A stretch of DNA of 64,000 nucleotides, taken from NCBI GenBank assembly GCA_003342895.1, contig PTFA01000011.1, positions 6,969,081 to 7,033,080 of the forward strand. Reading direction: 5' to 3'. Position numbers and translations under genes: made by a program. Position 1 is the first letter of the stretch. Every line of letters begins with the position of its first letter. The notes under the pieces are model-generated. The model saw nothing but the letters and a program-made list of their open reading frames with translations. It did no database searches and was not told the origin of the DNA. The DNA is from Casuarius casuarius (Eukaryota; Chordata; Aves; Casuariiformes; Casuariidae). Shown piece by piece: positions 12,391-26,344 of the stretch.

Positions 12391-13965
12391 GACTGTGTTG
12401 GCATGCTTAGTCCTTCAAGAGTAGCCCAGACCACTATTTACTTTCTTAAAAAATGTTGTGGAATGTATTGATGGGAGGCAACTGCCTTAAAATCAACCTT
12501 AATTCAAGCTAGTGTGAGGCAAAAGTCATCTTAAGGGTTACAAACAGCTACAAAGGTCTTAAGAATAGAAGGAAAGCTTCTTCTGCCCCAAAAAGTCTGT
12601 CCTAACCACCATTCACCGTACCTCCTTGTGTAGAGACGTACGTCCTCCATGCAGCCATGCAGCAAGGTCACTCCCATACCTTACAGCTCAGGTAGCACCA
12701 GAAAATCTCCTTCTCAAAATGTTCTTAAATTCACAATCAATTTCTTTCTAGGCTGTCCCGAGACTCCAGTCCAAATTTGTGTCATAAAATGATTCTTTTA
12801 CTTCTCTTCAGCTCTCAGGAAATGCAAATGTATTTTGGCAGATCAGATGTACTGTGGCCTTTAGATGGTAATAGGAAATTTTTAGCCAGACTTTATCCAA
12901 TGGGCAGAGGTGAGAAGTAAAACAGTTTTTTCTCCCGTTTGGGAAGGCAATGTATAAATTGATACATGAAGCCTTTTCACAGCCCGAACCTTGGAATTTT
13001 GGATCAACTGTAAATTTATAGCCATACTTAATATAACTCCATAATTGGGATTAATGAATCTAGATCATTACTGGCTGCTGATAGAGGGTAGATATAAGAG
13101 TAATCAACCACTGTGTGGTGATAGTGAAGTTTGGGTGATATTAGGACTATGGTGGCTGATGCCCCTATCTGATTTCAAGGAGTGCTGTGACATATGGTTA
13201 CAAATGTTAGCCTGGAGATGATTGTAAAGAAGCTTTTACACAGGTCAAATTTTGCCAGACAGACTAGTCCTAAATAGTAATTTCTTCTTTGGCTAGATTC
13301 TGTCTCCAAGTAGATGGTAAATTGAAATTTAAGCCTGAGGAGGAAGCACTGTCACCATACCTTTCTTCCTAAAGAAATTAATATACTTAATCATAATTCT
13401 CCATTTCTCATTAGAATGTTTTCAGGTTTAAAAATAAAATAAATAAAGATTTCTGATGCGCCCTAATGCCAGGATTTACACTTTACATTAAAACATGTTT
13501 TTTGTTTTTTGTTTTTTTTTAACTTTTGATTGAGTTGGTGTTATGTTATCTCCTGGTTATGAAAGATGTAGGAAGAAATGAGAGGAACATTCCAAACTCC
13601 AGCATTATGTAAAGTAAACCGTACACTGAATTTATAATAGATTTTCTCTCCAAGGGTCTTAATCCCAGCATCTTTCTGGGGTAGTCTGAAAAGAACAAGA
13701 TAATTCTAGTCTGCTTATCACCCTTTCCCCCTGAAAGTACAGAAAAGGTAAATAAGAAAGGCAGTTTGTCAGCATTGAGACAATTACTTCTGTTTCTAAC
13801 GTTGCAATCTAAAACTGATAAGGGATTTTTATGAAGGATTTTTGTATCCAGATTAGAAGAAATCAGCAAGTGTGCTTGGGCATTCTGCTATCTAGATTTC
13901 ATGTTGTTTCCTGTGTCCTTACATATCTGAAGGCAAAGTTACTCCACTTTAATTTCACTTCACTT

Positions 13966-13998
13966 AAAACAACAACAACAACAACAACAACAACAAAA
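13966..13998 (+). repeat. (AAC)n microsatellite
   Basis: About eleven units of the trinucleotide AAC in a row. A short open frame runs through it and would encode nine consecutive threonines, which is an artefact of the repeat. Confidence 0.93.
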
Positions 13999-14633
13999 CT
14001 ATTGGTTTATTTTGAGGTCTGTGACTTCATTTTACCAGCGTAAACCATGAGAGGTGATGCACAGCTGCATTGTCACAATCCTAGCACTGGAAGGTGTTTT
14101 ACCAGGAGAGAAGAAAATACCTTTTCCCCGTATCTATAGGTTATGCTGACAGACAGCCCTTTTTGTAGAATGTAATTGTCTGTCTTTACTGTGTTTGTTC
14201 CACTCTGCAATCTGATGTGAAGAGGTTAAATCACAGCCCTTTTTTTCAGTGATCCTCCCTCTGAACGGAAGTGTGTGCTCTCAGGAAGGAGAGAAATTTT
14301 CTTTGGCAGGAGAAGGATAAAGGAAGGGGTAAAGTCATTAAGCTTTTGCCCATAGAATGATTTTTTATAAAACCAGGAACATACTGGCTTATTTTGAAAA
14401 TTGTCCCATCATTTTCTCTGTGCGCATCATAACAGTCTCCAAAGCATCTTCCTCACCTAGAAGCTTAAATCCTATTGAAAGGTGATGGGATTTGACTTTC
14501 TAAATTACTTAGCTTTTGAACATTGGAGATTCTATTTAAGCAAACATCAAACTAATCCAGTATTGACTTTGCTTCTTGTTTAAGACTTGTTTTAGAGACA
14601 GGGGCAAGGAGAAAAATCATGCCCTGGTAAATC

Positions 14634-14652
14634 TTTTTTTTTTTTTTTTTTT
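14634..14652 (+). repeat. poly(T) tract, 19 nt
   Basis: Run of 19 thymines followed by a short C stretch. No retroposon body is evident on the minus strand next to it. Confidence 0.9.
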
Positions 14653-16589
14653 CCCCTCTTTACCTAGGAAAGCTAACCTAATCTATTTCGTAATACTGAA
14701 GCAAAACAAAACATGTCAGTAATGTTGGATTTGTGGACCAAGTTCTGGTCAAAGTATCCCTTTATATGACATGGCTATATCACTTACAGCCTCACCATAA
14801 GGACTTGAAAAAGTCCTTACCAACCAGAAGACTGAATTTATAGTGGCTCTTTAAACTAATCATTATGTGAAAAGAAAGAAGAGAAAAAGTCAACAGAATC
14901 ACATTCTGGTTAATAGTACTTACAAAATGAACACCTCTGGAAATCAAGAATAAGCAAATAAATTCACCATCCTATTATGACTGCAGTAAGAAACTGTACT
15001 TCTATCTCCAGCATACACAACAGAAACTCTACATTTCTTATCTTTTAAACAGCAGTTAGATTCAAATGGGTAAAATAGAAATGCATCTTTTTCAGTCATA
15101 GCTCACTCCTCCCGCCCCTGCTAGAAAACCTTCCTACTGAATTCACTTAGATATTTTTTCTTAAATAACAGTGGACTCCTTAGCTGCAGTGTACACTCGG
15201 TCACTGAATATTTCTGTGGAATGCACAGTCAGATTGGGCGTTATTGGTGGAATAAGAAAAATTGGAACAAACCTGTATCATAGACTGTGACGTGTATGGG
15301 TGATTCTTTTCTTTCAAGTTTGTCTTGCTTGAAATGGATTAGGACTCTTTATGTTATGATAGTGTTAACCATAGAGTAAAGCGTCTATTAACAGATTAGT
15401 AATAATGATCCTGCAGTCTTTTCTTGGTCCAAAACTCCCTATTGATTTTCATTCAGAGCCTCATCTTGGATATGAGTAGAAAGTCTGGTCCTAGGAGTTT
15501 CTGTGAATCTAGTAACAATTCACAAAAATATATGTCAGAAGCAGCCCCATATGAATTCTGATTTGGCATACAGTATTAAACATTCTTCCTAAAAATGCCC
15601 CATTGTTCAGATTTATTGCATCTAGTTTAATTTATGTAATTTTATGCAAAGAGAAAGCAGCTTTTCTGAAATATTGTGAAATAGAATCTCTTTAATTGTG
15701 TAATTAACATGCTTATTTCAGAATTTATATATAAACCATTAAATGCTGATTAAAATGAGATTTTCTAAAAAATACTATTCTAGGAATGATGATTTTGAGA
15801 AATATTGATGGTAATATAGGATAGTAATAGAAATTCAAACTATTGTCTGTTAAGAATAGAGGATTTGCTTATATTTTTAAAGACACATTGAAACTTGGTA
15901 AGAGATAAGAAAACAGAAGTAAAATTGACATTTGTCAAACTAAATGTTGACTTCTGTATTTGATTTAGATGAATCCCTTTGATACAGACCAGATAGTACA
16001 ACTGAGAGAATTCAAAGAAAGGGGAAAATAGACAATAAATGCTTTAAACTATATCACTTTAAAAAAGAGCAACAGTGGGATTAAATAAAAAGTGTCTGTA
16101 TTAAAAATAATCATCAGTACTGAATCTGTTTGCCATAAGCTTTTCAAACACTCATGTTGTTTATTTTTGTATGTGAGAATGGGTGTTCTATATTTTCCAC
16201 AAAAAAAGATGCCTCTAATTTAAGCAGTTACTAGCCACTTTGTTTCACAAGAAATTGCTTTTTCAGAGTCTAATCCCACCCTGAATCTATCTAAAATCTG
16301 TGAATGCAAAACATGTTTGTGTGCATTCCTAGAAAATACTTGCATAAGGCTCAAGTTTCCTTTTAAAAAGGTTTCTAAAATGATACATCTAAGCAACAAA
16401 GCTTTTTTGTATTGAGTCACTGGTAGTCGGTACTTCTGAAAAACATATCATCTATCAAGATCTCTAAATTAGGAATGGATTTTTAAATCTCTCTGGACCA
16501 TTTTGGCAGGCCTTGGATATGAGAGAAGTTTCTAAATATCTTTGTGGGTGTTTTGCTTCTTTGATTTGGGAGCNCAGCCTGCATTAGAA

Positions 16590-17530
16590 TCAATTTGTAT
16601 TTTGAAGTAATTTAGGCCTTAGGCTGAACCTACAAAATAGGGTTTTGAAACCAAAATGGCATTGGCATCTGAGCTGAATCTGAGACTGGTGTTCCCCTCT
16701 GGGGATATTCAAGACATGTTGGGCATCTCAGAATGAGCAGTTCCCCTAGATAACCTGAAGAATTCACTGTAGATGCAGTGGGATTTAAATCGCATCCTTC
16801 TGTCTTGGGAGATTGGGTGCCACTCTGCTACTACCAGGGAGCACTTCCTTCAATTTGGGGAATTATCTGCCCTGAATTCTCTCCTGCAAGCAGGTGCTTC
16901 AGAAAGAAAACAGCTGCTTCTAATTTTTTGAAAAAATACCACTTCAGGGGGAGGAAGTGCTTACAGAAGACCTCCTCGCCCCTCTCCTACCCACATCAAT
17001 GCAGCAGCGATGAGAACAGTCATCAAGAACCTGAAAGGTCCGAGTTCAGTTCCCTTCTCCATCTGCACAAACTCTTACCTCCCTCAGCCCAGTGGGATAT
17101 CCTGCCTATAGCTTTTGAACTATGGTAATCTCCAGGCCCGTTAGAAGCTGTTTACTTCCCATGATACTTAGTGAACTGAAGAGACATAAGAAGCTGGAGA
17201 TCAAGTCTGTAGAGAAGTGTTTGGGTCATCTACCTTGAAGAGGGAAATGCTGAATTTCAGCCATACTCTGAGCTCTTCTTGTTTGTTTTACATTCAATAG
17301 TCCCTGAATAAAATACTAAAATACAAGAACAAGGACTGGAGCATAGGCTATATCCAGCCGATATAGCAGGCAGGAGAAGAGTCAGAAGTGTATCTCATGA
17401 ATGCATTTCAGCAGCACTTAGGTGTGAGAAATCTGCTGAGCTGCTCAGCCCCATCAAGTAGGAAGTGCTTCTGAGCTCATCAAGAAGAAAACCTGCAGGC
17501 TCCTGTAGGACTTCTGGTATTAAAAATAAT
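16590..17530 (+). repeat. possible SINE-bearing dispersed repeat
   Basis: Parts of this stretch resemble a repeat family I associate with turtle, crocodilian and bird DNA. The clearest sign is 16778-16830, where 'gggatttaaatcgcatcc' is followed by a degenerate 'gtgccactctgctactacc', the equivalent of the 'ggatttgaacc ... taaccactgggcta' region derived from a tRNA. Similar tails occur at 18510-18640 and 26880-27010. The open frame of 116 codons at 16778-17128 begins inside this segment and is therefore probably not a gene. The family name and exact borders are unknown to me. Confidence 0.35.
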
Positions 17531-18505
17531 AAACATTATTGTTTCATGATTTAATTATTTAATGATTAATATTGTATGAACTTCAGAATTAGGCAGAGGC
17601 AGGAGCTTTGAAGACCTAAACTCAGGGTAGAGATGCCATTGTTTCTATGGGTCTCATCATTAAATGTTTCTGGAAATACTTATGTATGAGCAGCATAGCT
17701 TGGGGTATCCATGCCTGAAAATGTTAACTATTTTGTCTTATTGCAGCTCTTTTGGAAAACTTACTTTCCAGCTGAACAGCCAGTGGTGCGTGACGTCTGA
17801 TAGGAAGTTCTGTCAGCTGCAAGTGGAATGGCTACTCCCACTCCGAAGGTATTAAAGCCAACAAAATTCTGCTTATTGTCAGTCTTTTTTATTTTTGGTG
17901 ACTTTGTTCTGGCTTAAAGATCTAGTGATAGTGCTGTTTCATAACAGTTTAAGGATTCCTGGTAATGGTTTAGAATTGGACAAGTCTCACATTGTTCAAA
18001 GCTGTCACATGAAGTATATTTGTGAGCATTAGCTGCTAAGACTATATAGAAATCCTTAAATCTTTTGTGATGTTGGTTAAGTTATATACATTGTTTTTAG
18101 TAATGTTTTAGATGTTAATCAGAGGAAATAGGTTACAAAAATGAGAGGGTGATGGTTGTCAGGGCAAAGGGAGACAGAAGAGAGATTATGTACCAAATAA
18201 TTTTTTTAGACCTTTATGGATTCAGGAAATCTCTTCTTACATATGCAGGAAAGAAGGGGGATGTATAGCACTACTCCAAGTTTGATTTTTCCCTTTCCTT
18301 AAACTACTACAGACAGAAATTATAAGGAAAATCCTGCACCAATATACGGGCAGGAGATGTTAGATGGACATATTATTGCCTGGGAAATACCCAATTTTCA
18401 AAATTTTTCATTCCACTTTGGGGAAAAGACTGTTAGAAATGTGTAGGAAGAACAGTTTAAAAAAAAAAAAAAAAAAAAAGGAAAAATATAATCTAGAATG
18501 ACTCC
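17531..18505. other. non-coding, no gene seen
   Basis: AT-rich DNA with a run of 21 A at 18459-18479. A weak exon candidate lies at 17747-17848 (see findings). Nothing else is recognisable. Confidence 0.5.
18459..18479 (+). repeat. poly(A) tract, 21 nt
   Basis: Run of 21 adenines. It could be a retroposon tail on the + strand, but the DNA upstream of it does not resemble a known SINE or LINE. Confidence 0.9.
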
Positions 18506-18645
18506 TGGCTCAGATGCATCCATGTACTTGCCCCACTGTCAGAGATCTAAGTTCAAGCATCTATTTCAAATCAGACAGAAAATGAGGGTATCCTAACTCC
18601 CAGATGAATATCTTAACTATTGTGCTATTTGTAATGTGAAGCTAG
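18505..18645 (+). repeat. MIR-like / tRNA-derived SINE tail
   Basis: The string around 18548-18640 goes through the degenerate equivalents of 'gtt(c)aagc', a long gap and then 'cttaactattgtgctattt' at about 18613-18631. This matches the 'ccttaaccactgggctat' ending of an amniote SINE family. The copy is old, with no flanking duplication I can recognise. Compare the fragment at 26880-27010 in the same orientation. Confidence 0.42.
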
Positions 18646-21600
18646 GACTCTCCTTTACAGTGCCTTAGAATGTGTCCTGACCCCATTAAAATCTCCTTGT
18701 GAAAGTATTATTGAAAAGTATTTGAAATGATATTTTCAGACATAGAAAACCTTTCTTGAAATATTCCTGATCAGCTCCACTGAACTGACATTATGGGAGA
18801 AGTTAATAATACAAGCCGAGGAGCAGAGAAGAGCATTTGTCTTTACATAAATGTTTCTATTGAAGGCATTCAAGACCTGGGCCTTCAAGACCTGAGTTAC
18901 TCTTGTAAAGTGCTGTATAGCACATTGCCAGCAGAAATAGCTTTTCTCTTCAAACCCATTACTGCATCACATTCCTTTTCCTCTGAGAACAATATATATT
19001 TTAATACATCTGTATCTCCTTAACCCAACTCTGAGGCAGAGGTAATTATTTGTGCTGCGTGTGTTTATTTGACGTTTTGCAGAACTAGTATTGCCATATT
19101 CCGCGCTATTCTGCAGTATTGCAGAACTAACTATTTCATCACGCAGGGATGCTGTTGGCACTTACCATGGAGACATGTGCTTTGACTCGAACAACAGGCT
19201 TTTGCAATGAGAAGAGTAAAGAAGGTCTTCTAATGGGGCAGCTGAGAACTAAGCTGGATCTGAAGTTTTCAAAATGGCATTTTCTGCCTTTCTGGAACGC
19301 AAAAAGAAGAGAAAGCAGCTTAAAGAGACAAAGAAATAAATTACTTTAGCTATTAAATTAACAATGGCAGATAATTGTCAACATTAAGACTGAATGAAGC
19401 TCAAGTTCCAAAACTAAAACAACTATATATTTATTTTGTGAAACTATAGTATCACCATCAGTGATTGAGTACCTCCTATATTTTCCTTATATTATTAGGC
19501 TATCATGATGCATAGATTGGACTAGCCCTTTACAAAGGAATGGATTTCACTCTGTATTTGTAAAAGGAAATTGAAGGTCAATTAGACTGGAGTACGATGT
19601 AATCGTAGCATTGCATTGAAGTTGATGTGTTCAGTGGCCTTCTGACAGCCTGTACCCTGTCTGTAATTTCAGAAGCAGCAGTCCGTATGTTTTAGCACTT
19701 GTTCTAAGTGATGCTCTTAAAAAATATTCTGGGAGCTAAAGGGCATATTCAAGTGTACAGGAAAACTACCATCAAGTCTGGGCAGAGAGAATTCACTATG
19801 CACACTCAAGTGAACATCTTTCTCATGTTGTAAGCTGCTCACTGAATCAAATTTAGCAGCATATAATTGTGATCACAAATGAGAACTGGGCTGGAACAGT
19901 ACAAGCCCTTCACATTATAATCAATTATTCATACAGATTTTTCTTCAGTGTTTTCTTTGTCTGTCTATGACTATTCCTTGTCTTGAGATCATGAGGAAGC
20001 ATGATGGAAACATGCAGGCAGATATTGCTGCTGGAAGTTCCTAGTTACTAACTTGAACACAGGCCAAAGTGTTTACATTTGGTTTGATGTGACAGTGTCT
20101 AGGCAGCTTGAACAAGGAGCCACTATCCATACTTCAGAAAAGTTGTGGAAAAAATTTTCTTCAAATTACTGCTCTATTTACATCCAGTCAGTTATCCATG
20201 GCCAGCCGACCACATACAAAGGATAAAGAATGCAAGGGGAATTACTATGCGTCCAAAGAGTGAAGTGATTTGCAAGAGGTACAGAGTACCTCTTATTTCT
20301 GACTTAGACACTCCAAGACTGCTGCAACTGTCAGCAAAAGTCAGCTAACTTGTGAATTGCAACTGGAAGACATTGGAAACTAGAATATAAGAATGTTTTT
20401 GTTGCCAGGAAGAGACCAATAAACAAGTATTCAAGAGGCTATAGAGTAGCGGATACACAGACCTATCCAGAGCTTTAAGTAACGTCAGCCATGAAGGAGT
20501 CTGGACATTTTGACCAAATGTGAATGGTCAGTGAAGTTTGTGAATATCATTCTAACTTATGATAGCATAATAGCAAGGAGATTTTTGCACAGCGCTGTGC
20601 AAGAGTTTGTCCACACATTTTTCTTGTTTAACCTCTTCTGTGCAGCCACATTTTCCAGTGCATTTAGAAACAATGCTAGAGGTGTATGCTTGCTATCATA
20701 ACGATAGGATAATTTCAACTTGCAAAGACTTCATCTTTAATCAAAGGCGCTAGAGCTGCTTGCCTCCGATTCACTCTGTGTTAACATTTCAACATTTGTC
20801 AGTGGCTCATGGAAGTGAATGGAATGCCTTGCTGGCTGTTTTGAATGCCAACGCCAGAATAAAAAAAATAGAGATCTTAAATCATTCCTACCACACAATA
20901 AAACATGATACTAGTTATCATGGTTCTGCTGTTCCTTTTTGAGTGTTGAAGCATGACATCTCCCTCTTTTAAGTTTTGGCTTACGCTATGCACGACGTAT
21001 CTGACATGAGTTTAGTTCTGTGTGCACTGCAGTTGGGGATAGGGTCTCTTACATGTCATGTGTTTTTCATGATATGTTTTCTTAATTCTTTAATACTTGT
21101 GTCTAATCCTTACCCAGTTTATTATCTCCATGGGTCTCAGTGACCTATTGGTGACTGAGCAAGTTACCAACTTAGTTTACTCCTTATTTTGTCTGATGGC
21201 CCTCTAAGCAAGAAGCTATTTTGATTCCCTTTTAGCTCACAAAAATGCAGCCTTGTTTATTTGAATGTTTTTACCTATGCTTGATATTATCTCTTTTGGT
21301 TTTAATAAGGGAATAGATCACTCTCATCTTTCCCATCTGTTCTTTGAGGAATCCACATCCAAAAACTGCAGCATTTCCTGTTCAGTGCAGCTGCTGGAAG
21401 TCTCTCCAGATCCATAGTATGACTGATGAAAAAGTAACAGAGTGGTGGCAAAAAACAGTGAAACTTTCAGAAGACAGCTTTTTTTACTGTTTTGGAAGGC
21501 ATTAACTTTGAAATGAAAAAGATATCCCATTCCAAGCAAGCAAACATGCATGTTCATTTTTCTGTTTGTAAATCTAATGTCTTGGTGAGTTTCAGGTATT

Positions 21601-24600
21601 GATATTGCTAAAGCTTATGAACAAACCAGGTTGGCACACAGTACAAGAAACCCTAGAGAAAAGCAGGTGAGAGAGAATATAAGGGAGCTACTTCTGTAAG
21701 ATCTGCGGCCAGTTCTATTCTGTGAAAATCAAACTAATATATCACCAAAGAGGTCACAGAAACAGGATATGCTGAGTCAATAGAAAATTTTATCATCAGA
21801 TTGGAATAGAAAAGTCTTAAGAAATGAAACTGAGGAGGAAAAACTGGTTTTTGTACTTGTTTCTCTAATGGTTGAACAATAACAACAAAAAGTTGGGAAA
21901 ATTACTTTGGAGCAATCAGGATCTTATCTTTCCATTTGCTGTGATAGGGAAATTGTTTAGAGAAGAACAAAATGTTCAAGAAGAAACAAACATGGCTTTT
22001 GTCGTATTTTGTCTTAAGGAACTTTGAAGTCTAAAATGTGATATTTAGATATATTTTTAAAGAAAATGTCATATGCGAAATCCTTAATTGATTTTATTTT
22101 AAAATGTTAATGTGAAGTATTTTAGCTTTTTTTTTTTCTTGCTTTGAAATAATTTGGCGTAACTAAAAATTCTTTTAGTGGGTTTCTTTGGGTTTGACTG
22201 CTTTTCTTGGAAGGTGTATCTGTGTGTGTGCATGCATGTGTAAATAAGAATTTTTCCCATGAAAACTTGGTCTATTCAGCTGGTAAATATCATACTTTTT
22301 TTCTGCAGTGATTAAGGCATCTTTCCAAACCACTTGTCTGAATTCATCTATGGAGAGAGAAGAAAAAATACAGGATCTTCTTAGCTACCAATAAATAGAT
22401 TCAATAAAAAAGCTCAAAGAATCCATCAATTATTCAATGGAATTGTTGCTTTCACATACTTAATACTGCCATCTGTGCTATGGGTGAAATTTAGCCTTAG
22501 GCAGGTGATCAGTGCTAGGTCTGTGCTCTATCTAAATCCCACATCAAATCCTCCAAGTTATATATATAATGTTCATTATCAACTCCTTCTCCCATCCCAC
22601 AGCAGATAATGTAGCATAAGTGGGGATAACTGAGTCATTTTCTCATTATAAACTACTTTACAATTCAATGCAAAAAAGAAAAAAAGACCTACATTAATAT
22701 GTATAAGAATTCTTTAAGTTAAGAAATGTTCCACATAGAAGCTAAATCAATCCTCTTCACATATGTACTGTTTTCTTACAGAATTTTACTTGCTTTTAGT
22801 TTTATTCTTCTGTCTGCTTCTGCATGTTTATAACATGGCTGAAATATTGTTGCTGTAGAAAATACCTTTGAATATCTTTTGGTGATTTGGATGATGGTAC
22901 TGAAAGTATTGTAGGCTTTAATTGCTAATGGTTATTACAAATTAGAGACACCATAACCAGAAATAATTCAATACTCCATGATCAATTACATATTCAAACT
23001 AAATATGCTTAAGATTCAATGTGAGATTCAAAAACATTTTGTGCATAAGTATATTTATTTCATGTCTACGTCACTGCATATTCAAATAAGCTACATTTGA
23101 CTCTTACGTATGTGAGGTGAGACTTGAATTCATACTTTGCATTTAGTGGAATTATCTTACATGCATGATTTATTGCATTATAATTCAAATACTTACCACT
23201 CAGGTAAATTTACTGGCTTTTTATTTGTTTGTTTGTTTTCTAGGAAATCTGCTTTAACACAAGAAATTTTGCAAAGCATGCCAGTATGGTAAGAATTATA
23301 GTTCAGTAAATATAGAGGAAAATTCTGATATCAAAACTTCAGCTAATTGATGGATCTAGGACTTCAACCCCAACCTTTCCTTTGTTGTGATACATTGTCC
23401 TCTGCCAGGGCTAGCAGGACTGGTATTTTTCTAGCAAGTGATCTATTGTCTCCCCTGAACAGCAGGACTTAGATGATACAGAGACTAGTCGAGATATGGC
23501 TATTTACTTAACTTCAGATTACTAAAATGTAAGAAGATGATCTGTAAAGTGCTAGAGGATATGTCTTGCAAAAAAGTATGACTAAGGTACATTCTCTCTG
23601 TAGCAAAGCTGCCTGAAATGGAACTAGAAATTTTATAACTTGTTTTGCCCCCAGTGAAGATGCAATTATTGGAATACCCGAGTGTTGCTGTCCTTCTGTT
23701 TCAGCTCTAAACTGCCTCACGCAAATTGCAGTTTAAGTTTCCCAGGCACTCATTTTCATTCTTAACATGTCTCTCTTATGGCTAGGCCTTTCTGAATGTA
23801 TCATGAACATGTGGCTGCTGAAACGCCACATCTGTTCAAGTAGGCTTCAGTGACCATGAAGAATGTGCTATGAAGCCCAGCCTAGACTGTTATGAGGGAC
23901 AGAAGACATAATCGGAAGGTACTAATTTTCTGCTATCACAAGCAGACAGTTACAGGCTCTTTTTCATATTGACTAGCCCGATCTTAAAAGCTGTTAGAAT
24001 TTTTGCCTTGCTCCTTCATTTGACAAGCAGTCCCCAAACCCCACTGCTCACACAGTCAGCAGTAGTCAGCCCCTGGGTTCTCTAGAAACACATGAGTTTG
24101 GGTAAATTTCCACAAGGAAACTGGGCAGCTCACAAAACTCTTCTATATTGCTGCCAGCTGGCATCCTGATGGGCTGCCACGAAGCAGAAGGCCACAGGAA
24201 TCCTGGCTTTCAAACACAGTGTCCCTAGTTGCCTATGATCAAAGTGCCTGTAGCTCTGGAGGAAGTCATCACAAGGGCTCTTTTAATGCCAGTGGAGTTC
24301 AGGAGACTTACGTTTTGCAGAGATTTCTAAAATTCATGATGATTTTTGATGGAAATTAACTAGAATTTTGAAATATTTACCGACTCTGTGAAACAGAATT
24401 ATCATTCTTAGCCTGTAGGTATATTAAAATAGAATCCTACACATTTCCCTTCAAAGAGAAAATAAGCTTCTTTTAATTCATTCTGAGATCTAGCTCTTTT
24501 AAGTTTTGCAAAGGATCACTCCTGAGATGACAGAAACATATTCACAATCTCATTAGCTTTAAAAGTAGAGGTCAACCTGGTGGAGTGGCAACTGCTAGGG

Positions 24601-26340
24601 GGTGGATAGTTGAAAGTAGAAAAGGCTTTTTTAGTCTTGCTGTTTGAAAAAAAAAAAAAAAAGAATTGTGTTTACTCATAGCTTTTTAGTCTGCGTGGGT
24701 GGCAGAGCTGTGCAGAAGTAGAGATCACTTGAAAATTTTTGCTGCTATGGGTGGATGTGCTGTGAGTAACCACTGGGCATGATCCCTGGAAGTTTGCTCC
24801 CAAAAGTACTGATTGCTACTTGTGCTCATTGACAGAGACTGCATATTGGATATGATGTTTACAAAGAGTCAAACTTCATCACAGGTCATTTGGAGTAGAC
24901 CTGAGTACTACTGTCTGGTAAGAACTGATGTAGAACAGGAAATGTAGAGATACATTTAACAGCACAGAAGATGGTGGTGCAGTTTTCTATCAATTGTTTT
25001 GCTTTGGTGCTGATTTTAGATTTTCTAGACGTTATTGTGTAATTCTATCTCACTGCAGCACACTGCTGAGTTCTGGGAAACTGGGGGGGTTTTACATGGG
25101 AAACAAAATCTGTTTCATTCCCTTTTTTTTCTTTCTTGCTTAGTGAGACACTAAAATGTCATTCAGTACTTGTGCCATACCGCAAAACANTGAATTGTTT
25201 GGCATTGTGTGTATATTGCTGTCTGTTACCTTTCTTCTTATCTTGTATATTTCCTTTTATTCTCATTTCCAACATACAGCAGTATTTCTGCCAATATTTT
25301 GGATGCCAATGATTGGCAAGTGGGCATAGCTCCTGTTTCTTCTGTTGGAAAGAAATATGGCATTTGATGGAAACCACTTAGGATCATTGTCAACATGTGG
25401 TTTTCCAAAAAGAATCATGGTAAATCCCTGGCAAAATAATGAGGTATATTTGATATGAGTTACTGAAGAGACAGATCTAGGTAGCCATGTTATATACCAA
25501 ACAGGAAGTTAACTTAGTGGTCAGTTGGCTATTCATTTGGTTGCATGTTAAAATACAAGTATGGCATTGTACAGAAGACTGTAGTATTTATATATTTGAT
25601 TTATTACACTGCTTATTCACTCTGTTAAAACCAATTAGTTCATTTTGTTAGAGTGTTCATTGTTAGCCTCTTTATATCAGGTGTGCTGGCCACATAGCAG
25701 AATTATATCATTTGGAAATACCAGAATAAAATTGAAGTAAAGTAAGAAACCCCCATAGTGAACTTCCTTTATACTGTATCTTCACTAGAGTCATGTACTT
25801 TTTTTGGATAATATGGTGAATTCTGTTTCTTCATTGTATTTTAAAAAGAATGCTAACAATTCAAAATAATCACACAACTACAGTTCACTGGCATTTCTTC
25901 AAGGTATCTGAAAGACAGGCCTGCGGTATTTAATTCAGCTTTTTATTCCAAAAAGGTAGAGCCACTGTGTTTTAGTATAGAAAATGTTAGTGACTCTTTT
26001 TGAAAGGTTGGTTGTTCCCTGATGAAGTGATACAAAATAATCCTAGAGTGTTTTTCTGCGGTAGTAATTCCATTTTCGTGGAAACTAACATAGTTTGATT
26101 TTACTTGTCTTCTTTTTTGTAAAAGTTCCTCAAGAGAGTATACTAAATGTGTACTGAACTAATACAGGACACATTTTTTTTTTCCTCTGTTGTTATACCA
26201 TTATTTTTAATTAGCTTAACAACTGGCTTGAATCTTTCAGTGCATGCCTGCTATTAATGCCATTCTGTTCATAACTTCTTGACCACAGTTGTGTTTTCTG
26301 TGCCAATTATTCTTTCCTATGGTTGATCAACAATGGAAAT
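18646..26340. other. non-coding stretch, no gene seen
   Basis: About 7.7 kb of AT-rich DNA without a recognisable gene. Open frames are all under 80 codons and unlike any known protein. It holds a run of 16 A at 24647-24662, one ambiguous base at 25190, a short repeated word (ttcaagacctg) near 18868-18895, and a weak 45-base exon candidate at 23244-23288 (see findings). Confidence 0.5.
24647..24662 (+). repeat. poly(A) tract, 16 nt
   Basis: Run of 16 adenines with no recognisable retroposon body upstream. Confidence 0.9.
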
Positions 26341-26344
26341 CATC

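Larger units (their letters stand above)
12400..16585. other. non-coding, no gene seen
   Basis: AT-rich DNA. I see an AAC microsatellite at 13966-13998 and a run of 19 T at 14634-14652, plus one ambiguous base at 16574. The open frames (107 codons at 13546-13869 minus; 70 codons at 13831-14043 plus) are not convincing; the second owes its poly-threonine stretch to the AAC repeat. Confidence 0.5.

Noticed and set aside
11549..12410. Six overlapping open frames of 70-159 codons on both strands
   Set aside because: They overlap on opposite strands within one GC-rich block where stop codons are rare; composition is Pro/Gly/Ser/Arg-rich without domains.
13831..14043. Frame encoding a poly-threonine tract
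   Set aside because: The threonines are a translation of the AAC microsatellite.
16778..17128. 116-codon frame as a gene
   Set aside because: It begins within a SINE-like sequence and has no recognisable domain.
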